DNA of 64,000 nucleotides, from the NCBI RefSeq assembly GCF_009183365.2, contig NZ_CP068230.1, positions 3,439,001 to 3,503,000 on the forward strand. Direction: 5' to 3'. Origin of the DNA: Shewanella algae. Lineage in GTDB: Bacteria; Pseudomonadota; Gammaproteobacteria; Enterobacterales; Shewanellaceae. Below the pieces are notes generated by a model. The model was not told where the DNA came from. It made no database searches and was given only the letters and a program-made list of their open reading frames with translations. Within the stretch, counting starts at the first letter, position 1; the number at the start of each line of letters is the position of its first letter. Made by a program: the position numbers and the translations under genes. This document shows positions 43,743-53,172 of this stretch, piece by piece.

Positions 43743-46568
43743 TCAGGCGAACAGGCGCTGTTCACCTTCTCCTTCGATATTGGTCACACAGCGGCCACAC
43801 AGCAGTGGATGCTCGGCGATCTGGCCAACGTCTTCTCTGTGGTGCCAGCAGCGGTCACACTTGGCCGCTTCGGACTTGGCGACGCTGAGCTTAAGTGATG
43901 CCAGCTCAGTTTCACGGGCATCGGCAGGCGCATCGCCAAGCGGCTTAACCACGGCTTTGGAGGTCAGCAGCACAAAGCGCAGCTCGTCACCCAGTTTGGC
44001 CAGAGCTTCGGTCAGCGCCGCATCGGCAAACAGAGTTACCTCGGCTTCCAGCGCGCCGCCGATTAGTTTATCGCGGCGGCCCTGCTCCAGTGCCTTGTTG
44101 ACTTCATCACGAACCTGCAGCAACTGTGCCCAGTATTCATCACTCAGATCTGAGTCCAGCTGTACGGCCTTGAGGCCCTGGTACCATTCCTGAGTAAACA
44201 CATAGGCGTCACGTTTACCGGGCAGCAACTGCCAGATTTCATCGGCAGTGAAGCTGAGGATAGGGGCAACCCAACGCACCATGGCTTCGGCAATCAGATA
44301 CAGAGCCGACTGACAACTGCGACGGGCGTGACCATCACGCTTGGCGGTATACTGTCTGTCCTTGATGATATCCAGATAGAAGCTGCCCAATTCAACCGAG
44401 CAGAACTGCATCAGCTTCTGGGTCACTATGTGGAAGTTGTAGGCATCATAGGCTTCCAACAACTCTTCCTGCAGCTTGGCGGCGCGGCGCACCACCCAGC
44501 GATCCAGCGCCACCATGTCTTCGATGGCGATCATGTCTGTCTCTGGCTCAAAACCGCTCAGGTTGGCCAACAGGAAGCGTGCAGTGTTACGGATACGGCG
44601 ATAAGCATCGGCGCTACGGTTGAGGATCTCATCGGAGACCGTCATTTCACCGCTGTAGTCGGTAGAAGCCACCCACAGACGCAGAATATCGGCGCCCAGT
44701 TTGTTGGTTACCTGCTGTGGTGCAATCACGTTGCCGATGGACTTGGACATCTTGCGGCCCTTGCCATCCACGGTAAAGCCGTGAGTCAGTACCTGCTTGT
44801 AAGGAGCCTTGCCGTTCATGGCGGTTGAAATCATCAGTGATGACATGAACCAACCACGGTGCTGATCCGAGCCTTCCAGATAGAGGTCAATTCCCTGCCC
44901 CTGGAATTCAGGGCGGGCGGCAACCACTGAGGAGAAGGTAGAACCTGAGTCATACCAAACATCCAGAGTGTCGGTCACCTTGCGGTACTGTGCTGCATCT
45001 TCACCCAGGAGCTCAGACTCATCCAGATCCCACCAGGCTTGAATGCCCTGCTGCTCAATGCGATGAGCAACACGCTCCATCAAGGCCACGCTATCTGGAT
45101 GCAGCTCTTCGGTTTCCTTGTGAACAAACAGAGTGATAGGCACGCCCCAGGTACGCTGGCGCGAGATACACCAGTCAGGACGATTCTCGACCATCTTCTC
45201 AATCCGGCTCTGTCCCCAATCAGGGATCCACTGGGTTTGCTCGATTTCACCCATGGCTTGAGCACGCAGTCCTTTGTTATCCATGGAGATAAACCACTGC
45301 GGTGTGGCGCGGAAAATAATAGGAGTCTTGTGGCGCCAGCAGTGTGGATAGCTGTGACGATAGGCTTCACGGTGCAGCAAGACATCTTTTTCCTGCAGCA
45401 GCGCCACAATTTCATCATTGGCCTTGAACACGTGTTTGCCGGCAAACAGCGGGGTATCCGCCTTGTAAACGCCGTTATCACCCACAGGATTAGCCACTTC
45501 CAGGCCGTACTTCTGACCAACCACAAAGTCGTCCTGACCGTGTCCAGGTGCTGTGTGTACTACACCGGTACCGGATTCGGTGGTCACATGATCGCCAAGA
45601 ATCGCCGGCACACTGAAATCATAGAAAGGGTGCTGGAACTGCATCAACTCAAGCTCGGCACCTTTGGCACGACCAAGGATCTGATGGCTCTTGACGCCAT
45701 AACGAGTGATACAGCTTTCCACCAGGGCTTCCGCCAGAATAACAGCTTGCTTGGCGCCTTCTTCAGACTCAATCTCCACCAGCACATAGTCCAAATCCGG
45801 GCTCAGAGACAGCGCGCGGTTGGCAGGTAAGGTCCAGGGAGTGGTAGTCCAGATAACCATGGAGACTGGCGCCTGGTAGGCGTCAACACCGAAAGCGGCC
45901 AGAACTTTAGTCTTGTCCACAGCGGCAAAGGCCACGTCTACAGCCGGTGAAGTCTTGTCTTCATATTCCACTTCGGCTTCGGCCAGGGCAGAACCACAGT
46001 CGGTACACCAATGCACCGGCTTAACCCCTTTGTGCAGGTGGCCGTTGTCGATCACTTTGGCAAGTGAACGAATGATGTTGGCCTCAGTGCTGAAATCCAT
46101 GGTCAGGTAAGGTTTGAACCAGTCACCGAGCACACCGAGACGGATAAAGTCATTGCGCTGACCATCGACCTGTTTGGCGGCATACTTACGGCACTCGTCA
46201 CGAAACTCGGCAGCAGAGATTTTCTGCCCTGGCTTACCAACTTTCTGTTCTACCTTAAGTTCAATCGGCAGACCATGGCAGTCCCAACCTGGCACGTAAG
46301 GCGCATCAAACCCCGACAAGGTCTTGGATTTGATAATAATATCTTTGAGGATCTTGTTAACTGAGTGACCAATATGAATATCGCCATTCGCATATGGAGG
46401 GCCATCGTGCAGAATGAACAGCTTGCGGCCAATACGGCTATCACGGATCTGTTGGTACAGATTCTCCTCGGTCCAGCGTTTCAACATCTCTGGCTCGCGA
46501 TTTGCCAAATTACCACGCATCGGAAACTCGGTTTCCGGCAAATTCAAAGTTGATTTATAGTCGCTCAT
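43743..46568 (-). CDS. ileS: IleS, isoleucyl-tRNA synthetase
   Basis: A 941-aa class I synthetase. It has the HIGH motif in PYANGDIHIGHS, KMSKS in GRKMSKSIGN, the CP1 editing domain between them, and a C-terminal zinc finger CDRCWHHREDVG...CGRC. Length fits the bacterial type. It lies between ribF and lspA in the conserved operon. Confidence 0.98.
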   Translation of the reverse strand: MSDYKSTLNLPETEFPMRGNLANREPEMLKRWTEENLYQQIRDSRIGRKLFILHDGPPYANGDIHIGHSVNKILKDIIIKSKTLSGFDAPYVPGWDCHGLPIELKVEQKVGKPGQKISAAEFRDECRKYAAKQVDGQRNDFIRLGVLGDWFKPYLTMDFSTEANIIRSLAKVIDNGHLHKGVKPVHWCTDCGSALAEAEVEYEDKTSPAVDVAFAAVDKTKVLAAFGVDAYQAPVSMVIWTTTPWTLPANRALSLSPDLDYVLVEIESEEGAKQAVILAEALVESCITRYGVKSHQILGRAKGAELELMQFQHPFYDFSVPAILGDHVTTESGTGVVHTAPGHGQDDFVVGQKYGLEVANPVGDNGVYKADTPLFAGKHVFKANDEIVALLQEKDVLLHREAYRHSYPHCWRHKTPIIFRATPQWFISMDNKGLRAQAMGEIEQTQWIPDWGQSRIEKMVENRPDWCISRQRTWGVPITLFVHKETEELHPDSVALMERVAHRIEQQGIQAWWDLDESELLGEDAAQYRKVTDTLDVWYDSGSTFSSVVAARPEFQGQGIDLYLEGSDQHRGWFMSSLMISTAMNGKAPYKQVLTHGFTVDGKGRKMSKSIGNVIAPQQVTNKLGADILRLWVASTDYSGEMTVSDEILNRSADAYRRIRNTARFLLANLSGFEPETDMIAIEDMVALDRWVVRRAAKLQEELLEAYDAYNFHIVTQKLMQFCSVELGSFYLDIIKDRQYTAKRDGHARRSCQSALYLIAEAMVRWVAPILSFTADEIWQLLPGKRDAYVFTQEWYQGLKAVQLDSDLSDEYWAQLLQVRDEVNKALEQGRRDKLIGGALEAEVTLFADAALTEALAKLGDELRFVLLTSKAVVKPLGDAPADARETELASLKLSVAKSEAAKCDRCWHHREDVGQIAEHPLLCGRCVTNIEGEGEQRLFA

Positions 46569-46600
46569 TGATCCTATACCATTAATTTAGCTAAGAGAGC

Positions 46601-47536
46601 TCAGCCTGCTTCATTGCTGAGTAAGGCGCGAGCCTCATCAGCGTCATTCATTATTTGTTTCTTAAGTGCCTCAAGGGACTCGAACGGTTTCTCGTCACGG
46701 ATCTTGGCCACTAATTCCACTTCTACTTTACGCCCGTAGAGGTCACCTTCAAAGTCAAACAGGTGCACTTCCAACTGGCAGTTTTGTCCCTGAACCGTGG
46801 GTCGAAACCCCACATTGGCAACACCATCGTATTGCTCACTGCCATCCCACCAGAGCCTGACCGCAAATACGCCCCTCACAGGAACCACCTTGCGCTTCAT
46901 GGCGATATTGGCAGTGGGGAACCCCAGCGTCCGGCCCAGCTTTTTCCCATGGGCCACCTTACCACTGAGAGTATAGAGATGTCCCAATAAACGTCTGGCC
47001 TGCTCAAGATTGCCCTTGGCCAGCGCATCTCTGACCATGGTGGAACTGACCCTGTGATCGCCAACCAAAAAGCTTTGGGTACTGACTACCGCAAAACCGT
47101 GCTGTTCACCGGCAGAGCGAAGCAGCTCAAAATTGCCCTGACGAGCCCGTCCGAAACAGAAATCGTCACCGACCACCAGATACTTGACCCCAAGTTTACG
47201 CACCAGCAGCTCTTCGACAAACTCCTTGGCCGGCATTTGGGCAAACTTTTGATTGAAATTGACACACACAAGCCTGTCTATTCCAAGTTCAGCAAGCAGC
47301 TTGACCTTGTCGCGAAGCAGGCTCAAGCGCGCAGGGGCATCCTGGCCGCGAAACAGTTCCTGCGGTTGCGGCTCAAATGTCATCAGGGTGGCCGGTAAAC
47401 CAAAGTGACGTGCCTTCTTGACCAGATTGGCTATCACTTCGGCATGGCCCCTGTGCACGCCATCGAAGTTACCTATGGTCAGCACACAACCGCGATGGGC
47501 CGGCAATATATTGTGTATTCCGCGAATCAGTTCCAT
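46601..47536 (-). CDS. ribF: RibF, bifunctional riboflavin kinase/FAD synthetase
   Basis: A 311-aa enzyme that makes FMN then FAD. The nucleotidyltransferase half has TIGNFDGVHRGHAEV; the C-terminal kinase half has GKKLGRTLGFPTANI and RPTVQG. It precedes ileS by 32 bases. Confidence 0.97.
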   Translation of the reverse strand: MELIRGIHNILPAHRGCVLTIGNFDGVHRGHAEVIANLVKKARHFGLPATLMTFEPQPQELFRGQDAPARLSLLRDKVKLLAELGIDRLVCVNFNQKFAQMPAKEFVEELLVRKLGVKYLVVGDDFCFGRARQGNFELLRSAGEQHGFAVVSTQSFLVGDHRVSSTMVRDALAKGNLEQARRLLGHLYTLSGKVAHGKKLGRTLGFPTANIAMKRKVVPVRGVFAVRLWWDGSEQYDGVANVGFRPTVQGQNCQLEVHLFDFEGDLYGRKVEVELVAKIRDEKPFESLEALKKQIMNDADEARALLSNEAG

Positions 47537-47601
47537 GAAATCAACGACCGCTCAAACGTAAATTGGCGGATTATATAACAGCTCGGCAGCAGAATCAGCC
47601 C

Positions 47602-49161
47602 TCAGTTCCGGGCTTTGAGCCGCCATGGACGGATCCCAAGCAGCACCAGTGCAATAAAATACCCCAGAGCGCCACCTAAGATCAGGGCAAACAAATGGCT
47701 GATTCGCTCAACAAACGACCAGCCAAGCCATTGCGCCTGCTCTGGAGAAAAGTAGAGCAATAGGGCCACCATCACGACAGTAGCAAGTAATGCCTTGATA
47801 AAAAAGATGATTGTTTGTTTGCTGACTCGATAAACACCGGCCAGATGCAAACCGCGATATAACAGGGAAGCGTTGAGTAAAGCAGACAGAGAAGTGGCGA
47901 TCGCCAGCCCCACATATCCAAATGGCACGGCAAAAATAATATTGAAACCCATGTTGCTAACCATAGCAATGATGCCATAACGCACAGGTGTCTTGGTGTC
48001 CTGACGGGCATAATATCCGGGCGCCAGTACCTTGATCAGCATAAAACTCAACAAACCTGTGCCGTAGGCCACCAGAGAATAGGAAGCCATTTCCACGTCA
48101 CTGATGCTAAAGGCGCCACGCATAAAAAGCACCATCAACATCGGCTGAGCCAATACAACCAGCCCCATCATGGCCGGTAAACCCAGCAGCATAATGGCAC
48201 GAATCCCCCAATCCATGGTGCGACCAAAGCCCTCACCCTCGGCATTGACATGGTTTTTGGATAGAGCAGGTAAAATAACAGTGGCGATGGCAATACCAAA
48301 TAATCCCAGCGGAAACTCCAACAAACGGTCTGAATAATAGAGCCAACTGATAGAACCTGTGACCAGGAAACTGGCAATAAAGGTATCCAGCATCAGGTTA
48401 ATTTGCGACACAGATACCCCAAACAGTGCCGGGATCATCAGAGTACGGATTTTGACCACTCCCGGATGATTCCAGCCCCATGAGGGCCGGACCAGGGCTT
48501 TTTCCTGCAGCAGAAAAGGAATTTGAAACAAAAACTGAATCACACCACCAAAGAACACCCCCCAGGCCAAACCTATTTCAGGCTTATCCAGGGTGGGGCT
48601 CAACCATAGGGCAGCGGCGATAATGGCAACATTGAGAAATACCGGGGTAAAGGCTGAAACGGCAAAGCGGCCCCGGGTATTGAGAATCGAGCCGGCCAAG
48701 GCGGTGAAAGTGATAAACCATAGATAGGGAAAGGTGATCTTCAGCATTAACGAGGCCAGTTCAAACTTGGCACCGTCAGGCTCGTCATTGACCCAGGCCA
48801 TAAACCAGCCGGCTCCGAACAAAGCGGTCAATATTGGCGAAGCCAGAACCCCTATCAGGGTCACGACTGTTACCAATAACCCCAAGGTACCGGCAACCTT
48901 TGATAATAAGAGTTTGACCTCTTCGCTGGACTCTTTCTCCTGATACTGAGTCAATACAGGTACAAAAGCCTGAGCAAAGGCACCTTCAGCAAACAAGCGC
49001 CGCAAAAAGTTAGGGATCTTGTTGGCAAAAAAGAACACATCGGCACTGCTGCCCGCGCCCATCAAGTTGGCGACTACCACATCCCGTACCAATCCCAGCA
49101 CACGAGAAATCAAGGTCATGACGCTGACAATGGCGCCGGACCGTACCAATTTTTTGCTCAA
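47602..49161 (-). CDS. murJ: MurJ, lipid II flippase
   Basis: A 519-aa MOP-superfamily membrane protein with ~14 helices that flips lipid II for peptidoglycan synthesis. The N-terminus GAIVSVMTLISRVLGLVRDVVVANLMGAG and FRRLFAEGAFAQAFVPVL are diagnostic. The frame opens at an ATG at 49218, but a TTG at 49161 preceded by GGGGGAA gives MSKKLVRSG and the family's usual length (E. coli 511), so I prefer it. It is 66 bp upstream of ribF and divergent from rpsT. Confidence 0.94.
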   Translation of the reverse strand: MSKKLVRSGAIVSVMTLISRVLGLVRDVVVANLMGAGSSADVFFFANKIPNFLRRLFAEGAFAQAFVPVLTQYQEKESSEEVKLLLSKVAGTLGLLVTVVTLIGVLASPILTALFGAGWFMAWVNDEPDGAKFELASLMLKITFPYLWFITFTALAGSILNTRGRFAVSAFTPVFLNVAIIAAALWLSPTLDKPEIGLAWGVFFGGVIQFLFQIPFLLQEKALVRPSWGWNHPGVVKIRTLMIPALFGVSVSQINLMLDTFIASFLVTGSISWLYYSDRLLEFPLGLFGIAIATVILPALSKNHVNAEGEGFGRTMDWGIRAIMLLGLPAMMGLVVLAQPMLMVLFMRGAFSISDVEMASYSLVAYGTGLLSFMLIKVLAPGYYARQDTKTPVRYGIIAMVSNMGFNIIFAVPFGYVGLAIATSLSALLNASLLYRGLHLAGVYRVSKQTIIFFIKALLATVVMVALLLYFSPEQAQWLGWSFVERISHLFALILGGALGYFIALVLLGIRPWRLKARN

Positions 49162-49342
49162 ATATTCCCCCAGAAGACTCAAGCCGCCATAAACGGCGAC
49201 AAGTCTCAAAAATTCCACTTAAGCTCTGTCACATGCCAGCAATTGCTGGTAGAATTGCGCCACATCTTACACGAGTTGGGTTGAGGATAGCCAAATCAGG
49301 TTGGATTAATTTATCTTTATGATGGATATTCAATCATTGTCA

Positions 49343-49371
49343 TTGACAAAGTGGCGAAAACCGGGCATTCT
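49343..49371 (+). promoter_or_regulatory. Predicted sigma70 promoter of rpsT
   Basis: A perfect -35 TTGACA (49343-49348), a 17-bp spacer and a weak -10 CATTCT (49366-49371) lie 46 bp upstream of the rpsT start. Confidence 0.6.
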
Positions 49372-49416
49372 CCTCGGCCTTTAAAAGTATCAAATCCAGT
49401 TTTTAGGAGTTGCACC

Positions 49417-49683
49417 TTGGCTAATAGCAAGACTGCAAAGAAGCGCGCGCTTCAATCAGAAAAGCGTCGTCAACACAACGCTAGCCGTCGCTCTATGTTG
49501 CGTACCTACGTGAAAAAAGTTATCGCTGCTATCAAAGCTGGCGATCACAAAGCGGCTACTGAAGCTTTCGCTGTTGCACAACCCATTCTTGACCGTATGG
49601 CAACCAAAGGCCTGATCCACAAGAACAAGGCTGCCCGTCATAAGGCTCGTCTGAACGCTCGTATCAAAGCACTGGCTGCTTAA
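49417..49683 (+). CDS. rpsT: RpsT, 30S ribosomal protein S20
   Basis: An 88-aa basic helical ribosomal protein: NSKTAKKRALQSEKRR and the C-terminal GLIHKNKAARHKARLNARIKAL are typical. The start is TTG at 49417, with TAGGAG upstream; the rare UUG start of rpsT is also seen in E. coli, where S20 controls its own translation. The upstream ATG at 49351 lies at the -35/-10 region and is not used. A strong terminator follows. Confidence 0.97.
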   Translation: MANSKTAKKRALQSEKRRQHNASRRSMLRTYVKKVIAAIKAGDHKAATEAFAVAQPILDRMATKGLIHKNKAARHKARLNARIKALAA

Positions 49684-49702
49684 TTCGATACCAGCATAAA
49701 AA

Positions 49703-49727
49703 AAACCGGCATTTGCCGGTTTTTTTA
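49703..49727 (+). terminator. Intrinsic terminator of rpsT
   Basis: AACCGGC/GCCGGTT, ATTT loop, seven or more Ts on the plus strand and an A run on the other side, so it may also serve the convergent HlyU-like gene. Confidence 0.9.
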
Positions 49728-49746
49728 TATCTGAAATTCAATAACA

Positions 49747-50043
49747 TCAATGACAATAGATGTTATTCAACAGCTTGATGATTTCGCGCACTTCTTCACT
49801 CTTGAGCGAATAGTACACTGTCTGGGCTTCTTTGCGGGTTGCCACCAGATTGTCTTTCCGCAACCAAGCCAGATGCTGAGACAAAGCCGACTGACTCAAT
49901 CCCAGTTTCTTGTTCATTTCCCCAACGCACATCTCTCCCTCACTCAGGAGATAGCACAGAATAAATAAACGCCTCTCATTGGCCAGCGCCTTCAATAATA
50001 CGACGGCATGGTCCGCTCGCTGCTGCATCAACTCAATATTCAT
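49747..50043 (-). CDS. ArsR-family regulator of the HlyU/BigR/SqrR type
   Basis: A 98-aa winged-helix repressor. The recognition helix region LGLSQSALSQHLAWLRKDNLV and the wing TRKEAQTVYYSL match HlyU closely. Two Cys fit the redox pair of this subgroup: one in GEMCVGEM (alpha2) and one in the C-terminal NNIYCH. Metal-site His/Asp of ArsR are absent. In relatives the Cys pair senses persulfide or oxidants. It is divergent from the M28 peptidase gene, but no target genes such as sulfide oxidation genes are adjacent. Confidence 0.87.
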   Translation of the reverse strand: MNIELMQQRADHAVVLLKALANERRLFILCYLLSEGEMCVGEMNKKLGLSQSALSQHLAWLRKDNLVATRKEAQTVYYSLKSEEVREIIKLLNNIYCH

Positions 50044-50178
50044 GACGAGCCTATTCTCCTAATACAAACTCCGTCCCTAATATAGCCTTGCCTTACGGAG
50101 ATAGTCGGGACATAAAGCACACTTTTTGTTAGATTGTTTTCAAAAATGGGACATACCTAATAAAAACAAAGGAAACAC

Positions 50179-51582
50179 ATGAAAAACTATCGAACCGCCC
50201 TGTTACTCCCACTGTTGATTTCTTCACTTATTGGTTGTCAATCCCCCTCTCCTTCCAATACAAATCAACTGCTTGCTGAATCATTGCAGCAAAAAGCCCT
50301 AGATTCTGACCTCGGCTTTCAAATTGTGGAATCTTTAACAGTGGAAGTCGGCCCTCGCCTGGCCGGTAGCCCAAAAGACGCCATGGCGGTTGCCTGGGCG
50401 GAGAAAAAGCTACAGTCACTGGGTTTTGACCGTGTCTATAAGGAAGCGGTGGAAGTCCCAGTGTGGGAGCGCGGTGAAGCCAGCGCCAGCATAGTGGCCC
50501 CCTTCCAACAGCCTCTGGTCATCACGGCCTTAGGCGGCAGCGTTGCCACCCCGGCAGAGGGCATTACGGCCAAGATAGTCCGCTTTGACAGCCTGGCTGC
50601 ACTTAAAGAAGCCAATCCTGATGATGTTGCTGGGAAAATTGTCTTTATCGATCAGAAAACCGAGCGCCACAAGACAGGTAAAGGTTACGGCAAGAGCGTA
50701 GGTGGCCGCTCAAGAGGCGCCATAGAGGCGGCGCGTAAAGGAGCCTTGGCAATAGTTATCCGTTCGATAGGTACAGATCATGACCGTATGGCTCACACAG
50801 GTACCATGCGCTATGAAGAAGGCTTGAAGCGGATCCCGGCTGCGGCCATGTCGGCGCCGGATGCCGATCTTGTCAATGCCATACTCAAGCGCTCTGCAGA
50901 TATCACTCTCACGTTAAAGATGTCACCCGAGAACAAGGGCAGCGCCATTTCCTATAACGTCATCGCCGAAGTCACCGGCAGCAGCAAGCCAGATGAAATC
51001 GTGCTGATAGGGGCTCATCTGGACTCCTGGGATGAAGGTACAGGGGCCATAGATGACGGTGCCGGGGTCGCGATTGTCACCGCAGCCGGGAAGCTTATCC
51101 AGGATTTACCGGTAAAACCTGCACGCACAGTACGTGTCGTGCTTTATGCGGCCGAAGAGATAGGCTTGGTTGGTGGTAAGGCTTATGCCAAAGCCCACGC
51201 TGCAGAGCTGGATAAACACTATATCGCCGCCGAATCCGATTTCGGGGCTGGCCCTATCTACCGCATTGACTTTCAGGTCAATGACCAAGTGCTGCCCAAA
51301 CTACAGCAACTGACCCAGGTGATGCAGCGAAACGGCGTTGCCGCCGGTGACAACAGCGCCTATGGTGGCCCGGATGTTTCCATGCTGCCGGCCAGTGGCG
51401 TGCCTGTCGCCTCCCTGCGCCAGGATGGTACCGATTACTTCGACTACCACCATACCCCCAACGATACCCTGGACAAGATAGATCCCAAGGCGCTTGCACA
51501 AAACATTGCGGCCTATGCCCAGTTCGCCTATTTGATGGCACAGTCTGAACTGGAACTGCGGCCACTGCCTGCCAAACAATAA
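50179..51582 (+). CDS. M28 family zinc aminopeptidase/carboxypeptidase lipoprotein
   Basis: A 467-aa exported metallopeptidase with lipobox LIGC (Cys ~20). A PA-like insert (~125-225) is followed by the M28 catalytic domain: His/Asp in GAHLDSWDEGTGAIDDGAG, Glu-Glu in YAAEEIGLVGG, Asp in AAESDFGAGP and His in DYHHTPNDTLDKI. It resembles plasma glutamate carboxypeptidase-type enzymes. The site of action is the periplasm or outer membrane. It is monocistronic with a bidirectional terminator after it. Confidence 0.92.
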   Translation: MKNYRTALLLPLLISSLIGCQSPSPSNTNQLLAESLQQKALDSDLGFQIVESLTVEVGPRLAGSPKDAMAVAWAEKKLQSLGFDRVYKEAVEVPVWERGEASASIVAPFQQPLVITALGGSVATPAEGITAKIVRFDSLAALKEANPDDVAGKIVFIDQKTERHKTGKGYGKSVGGRSRGAIEAARKGALAIVIRSIGTDHDRMAHTGTMRYEEGLKRIPAAAMSAPDADLVNAILKRSADITLTLKMSPENKGSAISYNVIAEVTGSSKPDEIVLIGAHLDSWDEGTGAIDDGAGVAIVTAAGKLIQDLPVKPARTVRVVLYAAEEIGLVGGKAYAKAHAAELDKHYIAAESDFGAGPIYRIDFQVNDQVLPKLQQLTQVMQRNGVAAGDNSAYGGPDVSMLPASGVPVASLRQDGTDYFDYHHTPNDTLDKIDPKALAQNIAAYAQFAYLMAQSELELRPLPAKQ

Positions 51583-51603
51583 ATCACTGCCGCCTTCTAT
51601 ATA

Positions 51604-51633
51604 GAAAGCCGTTCAATAATGAACGGCTTTCTT
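51604..51633. terminator. Bidirectional terminator between the M28 peptidase gene and yaaA
   Basis: A perfect 12-bp stem GAAAGCCGTTCA/TGAACGGCTTTC with a 4-base loop, between convergent genes. Confidence 0.85.
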
Positions 51634-51657
51634 ATCTTTATATACAGGAAAACACTA

Positions 51658-52434
51658 TCAGCTCTGTTCTTCCCGCAGGAACACTGGAGTATCAGTGCTG
51701 GACTCGGCTTCACTGTAATAATAGCCGGCGCTGTTGAATGCCCTTAACCGCTCCAGACTCTGTTCCTCTTGCTCCAATAGGTAACGAGCCATCATGCCTC
51801 TGGCCTTCTTGGCATAGAAGCTTATCACCTTGTACTGACCTTTTTTGCAGTCCTTGAACACAGGCGTAATGATACGCCCGTCAACCTGCTTGGTTTTAAC
51901 CGCCTTGAAGTACTCGTTGGACGCCAAATTCACTACAATATCATCCCCTTGCTGATCCAATGCCTGATTAATGGCATCTGTGATGATATCCCCCCAGAAG
52001 GCGTACAGGTTATTGCCCCTGGGATTGGCCAAGGAGGTGCCCATTTCCAGCCGATAGGCTTGCATCAAGTCCAGAGGCCTCAAGAGGCCATAGAGACCTG
52101 ACAAAATACGCAGATGCTGCTGAGCCCGAGCAACTGTTTCCGGGGCAAGGCTGTCAGCATCCAGACCTGTGTATACGTCACCACGGAAGGCATAGAGTGC
52201 CTGCTTGGCATTCTCCGGGGTGAAATCAGGTTGCCACTCGGCGAATCTGGCAGCATTCAAGCCGGCAATTTTGTCACTGACTTTCATCAAAGAAGCAATA
52301 TTGGCTGGAGTCAGATCCCGGCAAACCTGAATAAGCTCGCTGCTGTGCTCAAGAAACTGTGGCAGGCTGTATTCAGATACCGCCGCAGGGTTGTCATAAT
52401 CCAGGGTCTTGGCCGGTGAAACCAAAATCAGCAT
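51658..52434 (-). CDS. yaaA: YaaA, peroxide stress protein
   Basis: A 258-aa DUF328/UPF0246 protein that limits free iron and oxidative damage under peroxide stress in E. coli and binds DNA. Family motifs: LILVSPAKTLDYDNPA at the N-terminus, YRLEMGTSLAN and VNLASNEYFKAV. I chose the second ATG (52434, MLILVSPAKTL), which fits the family's N-terminus; 52440 is the alternative. It is intact although an IS200-like element lies 50 bp upstream. Confidence 0.95.
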   Translation of the reverse strand: MLILVSPAKTLDYDNPAAVSEYSLPQFLEHSSELIQVCRDLTPANIASLMKVSDKIAGLNAARFAEWQPDFTPENAKQALYAFRGDVYTGLDADSLAPETVARAQQHLRILSGLYGLLRPLDLMQAYRLEMGTSLANPRGNNLYAFWGDIITDAINQALDQQGDDIVVNLASNEYFKAVKTKQVDGRIITPVFKDCKKGQYKVISFYAKKARGMMARYLLEQEEQSLERLRAFNSAGYYYSEAESSTDTPVFLREEQS

Positions 52435-52487
52435 ATTCACTCCGTCTTATTAATATAGATTTACCTATGATACTGGCAGGAAGTAAA

Positions 52488-53102
52488 AAATCCACCTGCA
52501 TAGCAGGTGGCTTTGAACAGCCCCCTAGAAGGGGGCTAAAAGAATTACCCATCCAAACCAAGCTTGATCTGGCCGTTTGATTCCTCTGCCTCTACTTTCT
52601 GTTGATACCTTACATATCTACGAATGATCTCTTCGTTTGCTCCCACTGAATCTACAAAGTAGCCTCTTTGCCAAAAGTGGTTACCCCATAATTTATGCTT
52701 TCGTAAGTAAGGGAATTTGTTAAACAGTCTTATCGCAGTTCTTCCCTTTAAAAAACCTACGTACTCCGAGACACTCAAGCTTGGCGGAAGTCTCACCAGT
52801 AAGTGAACATGGTCTATCTGGACATTTAGCTCTACTATCCGGCACTTCTTCATGCCGCTATAGATATAAATACTGCGACAAACCTCCTGTCCAACTCGGC
52901 CCTTCAAGATCCTGTGTCTATACTTTGGCGTCCATACAATGTGATACTGACAGCGATAGAAGACGTGCGATGCACTTTCATATCGGCTCATACTGCTTAC
53001 TCCTTGATTTGCTGGTAACAAACCGAGTCAGTATGCAGTATGGGCACTCTTCGGGCTGAGCCCCGACTTGACGATCACCACCTCCATAGGAGGTGGTTTT
53101 AG
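52488..53102 (-). mobile_element. IS200/IS605-type insertion sequence (tnpA only)
   Basis: The element carries only a Y1 transposase gene and has subterminal hairpins instead of inverted repeats. The two end hairpins share one plan with compensating changes: CCACCTGCATAGCAGGTGG (52492-52510) and CCACCTCCATAGGAGGTGG (53078-53096). Further hairpins are AGCCCCCTAGAAGGGGGCT (52519-52537) and GGGCTGAGCCC near 53053. The exact ends are not fixed by sequence alone. It lies between yaaA and the AGCS symporter gene and interrupts neither. Confidence 0.85.
52545..52991 (-). CDS. tnpA: IS200/IS605 family transposase TnpA
   Basis: A 148-aa HUH/Y1 single-strand transposase. The HUH motif is in QIDHVHLLVRLP; the catalytic Tyr is in RRYVRYQQKVE; FWQRGYFVDSVG is conserved in the family. 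The start at 52991 has AAGGAG in front; the frame continues to 53021. It appears complete, so the element may still be active. Confidence 0.94.
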   Translation of the reverse strand: MSRYESASHVFYRCQYHIVWTPKYRHRILKGRVGQEVCRSIYIYSGMKKCRIVELNVQIDHVHLLVRLPPSLSVSEYVGFLKGRTAIRLFNKFPYLRKHKLWGNHFWQRGYFVDSVGANEEIIRRYVRYQQKVEAEESNGQIKLGLDG

Positions 53103-53112
53103 GGTGACAATA

Positions 53113-53145
53113 AAAAAACCACGCACTGATGGCGTGGTTTTTTCG
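53113..53145. terminator. Terminator downstream of the AGCS symporter gene
   Basis: AAAACCACGC/GCGTGGTTTT hairpin flanked by A and T runs, so it works in either direction. A second hairpin (GGCCCCAATCTGGGGCC) follows at 53148-53164. Confidence 0.82.
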
Positions 53146-53172
53146 ATGGCCCCAATCTGGGGCCGGATTCAG

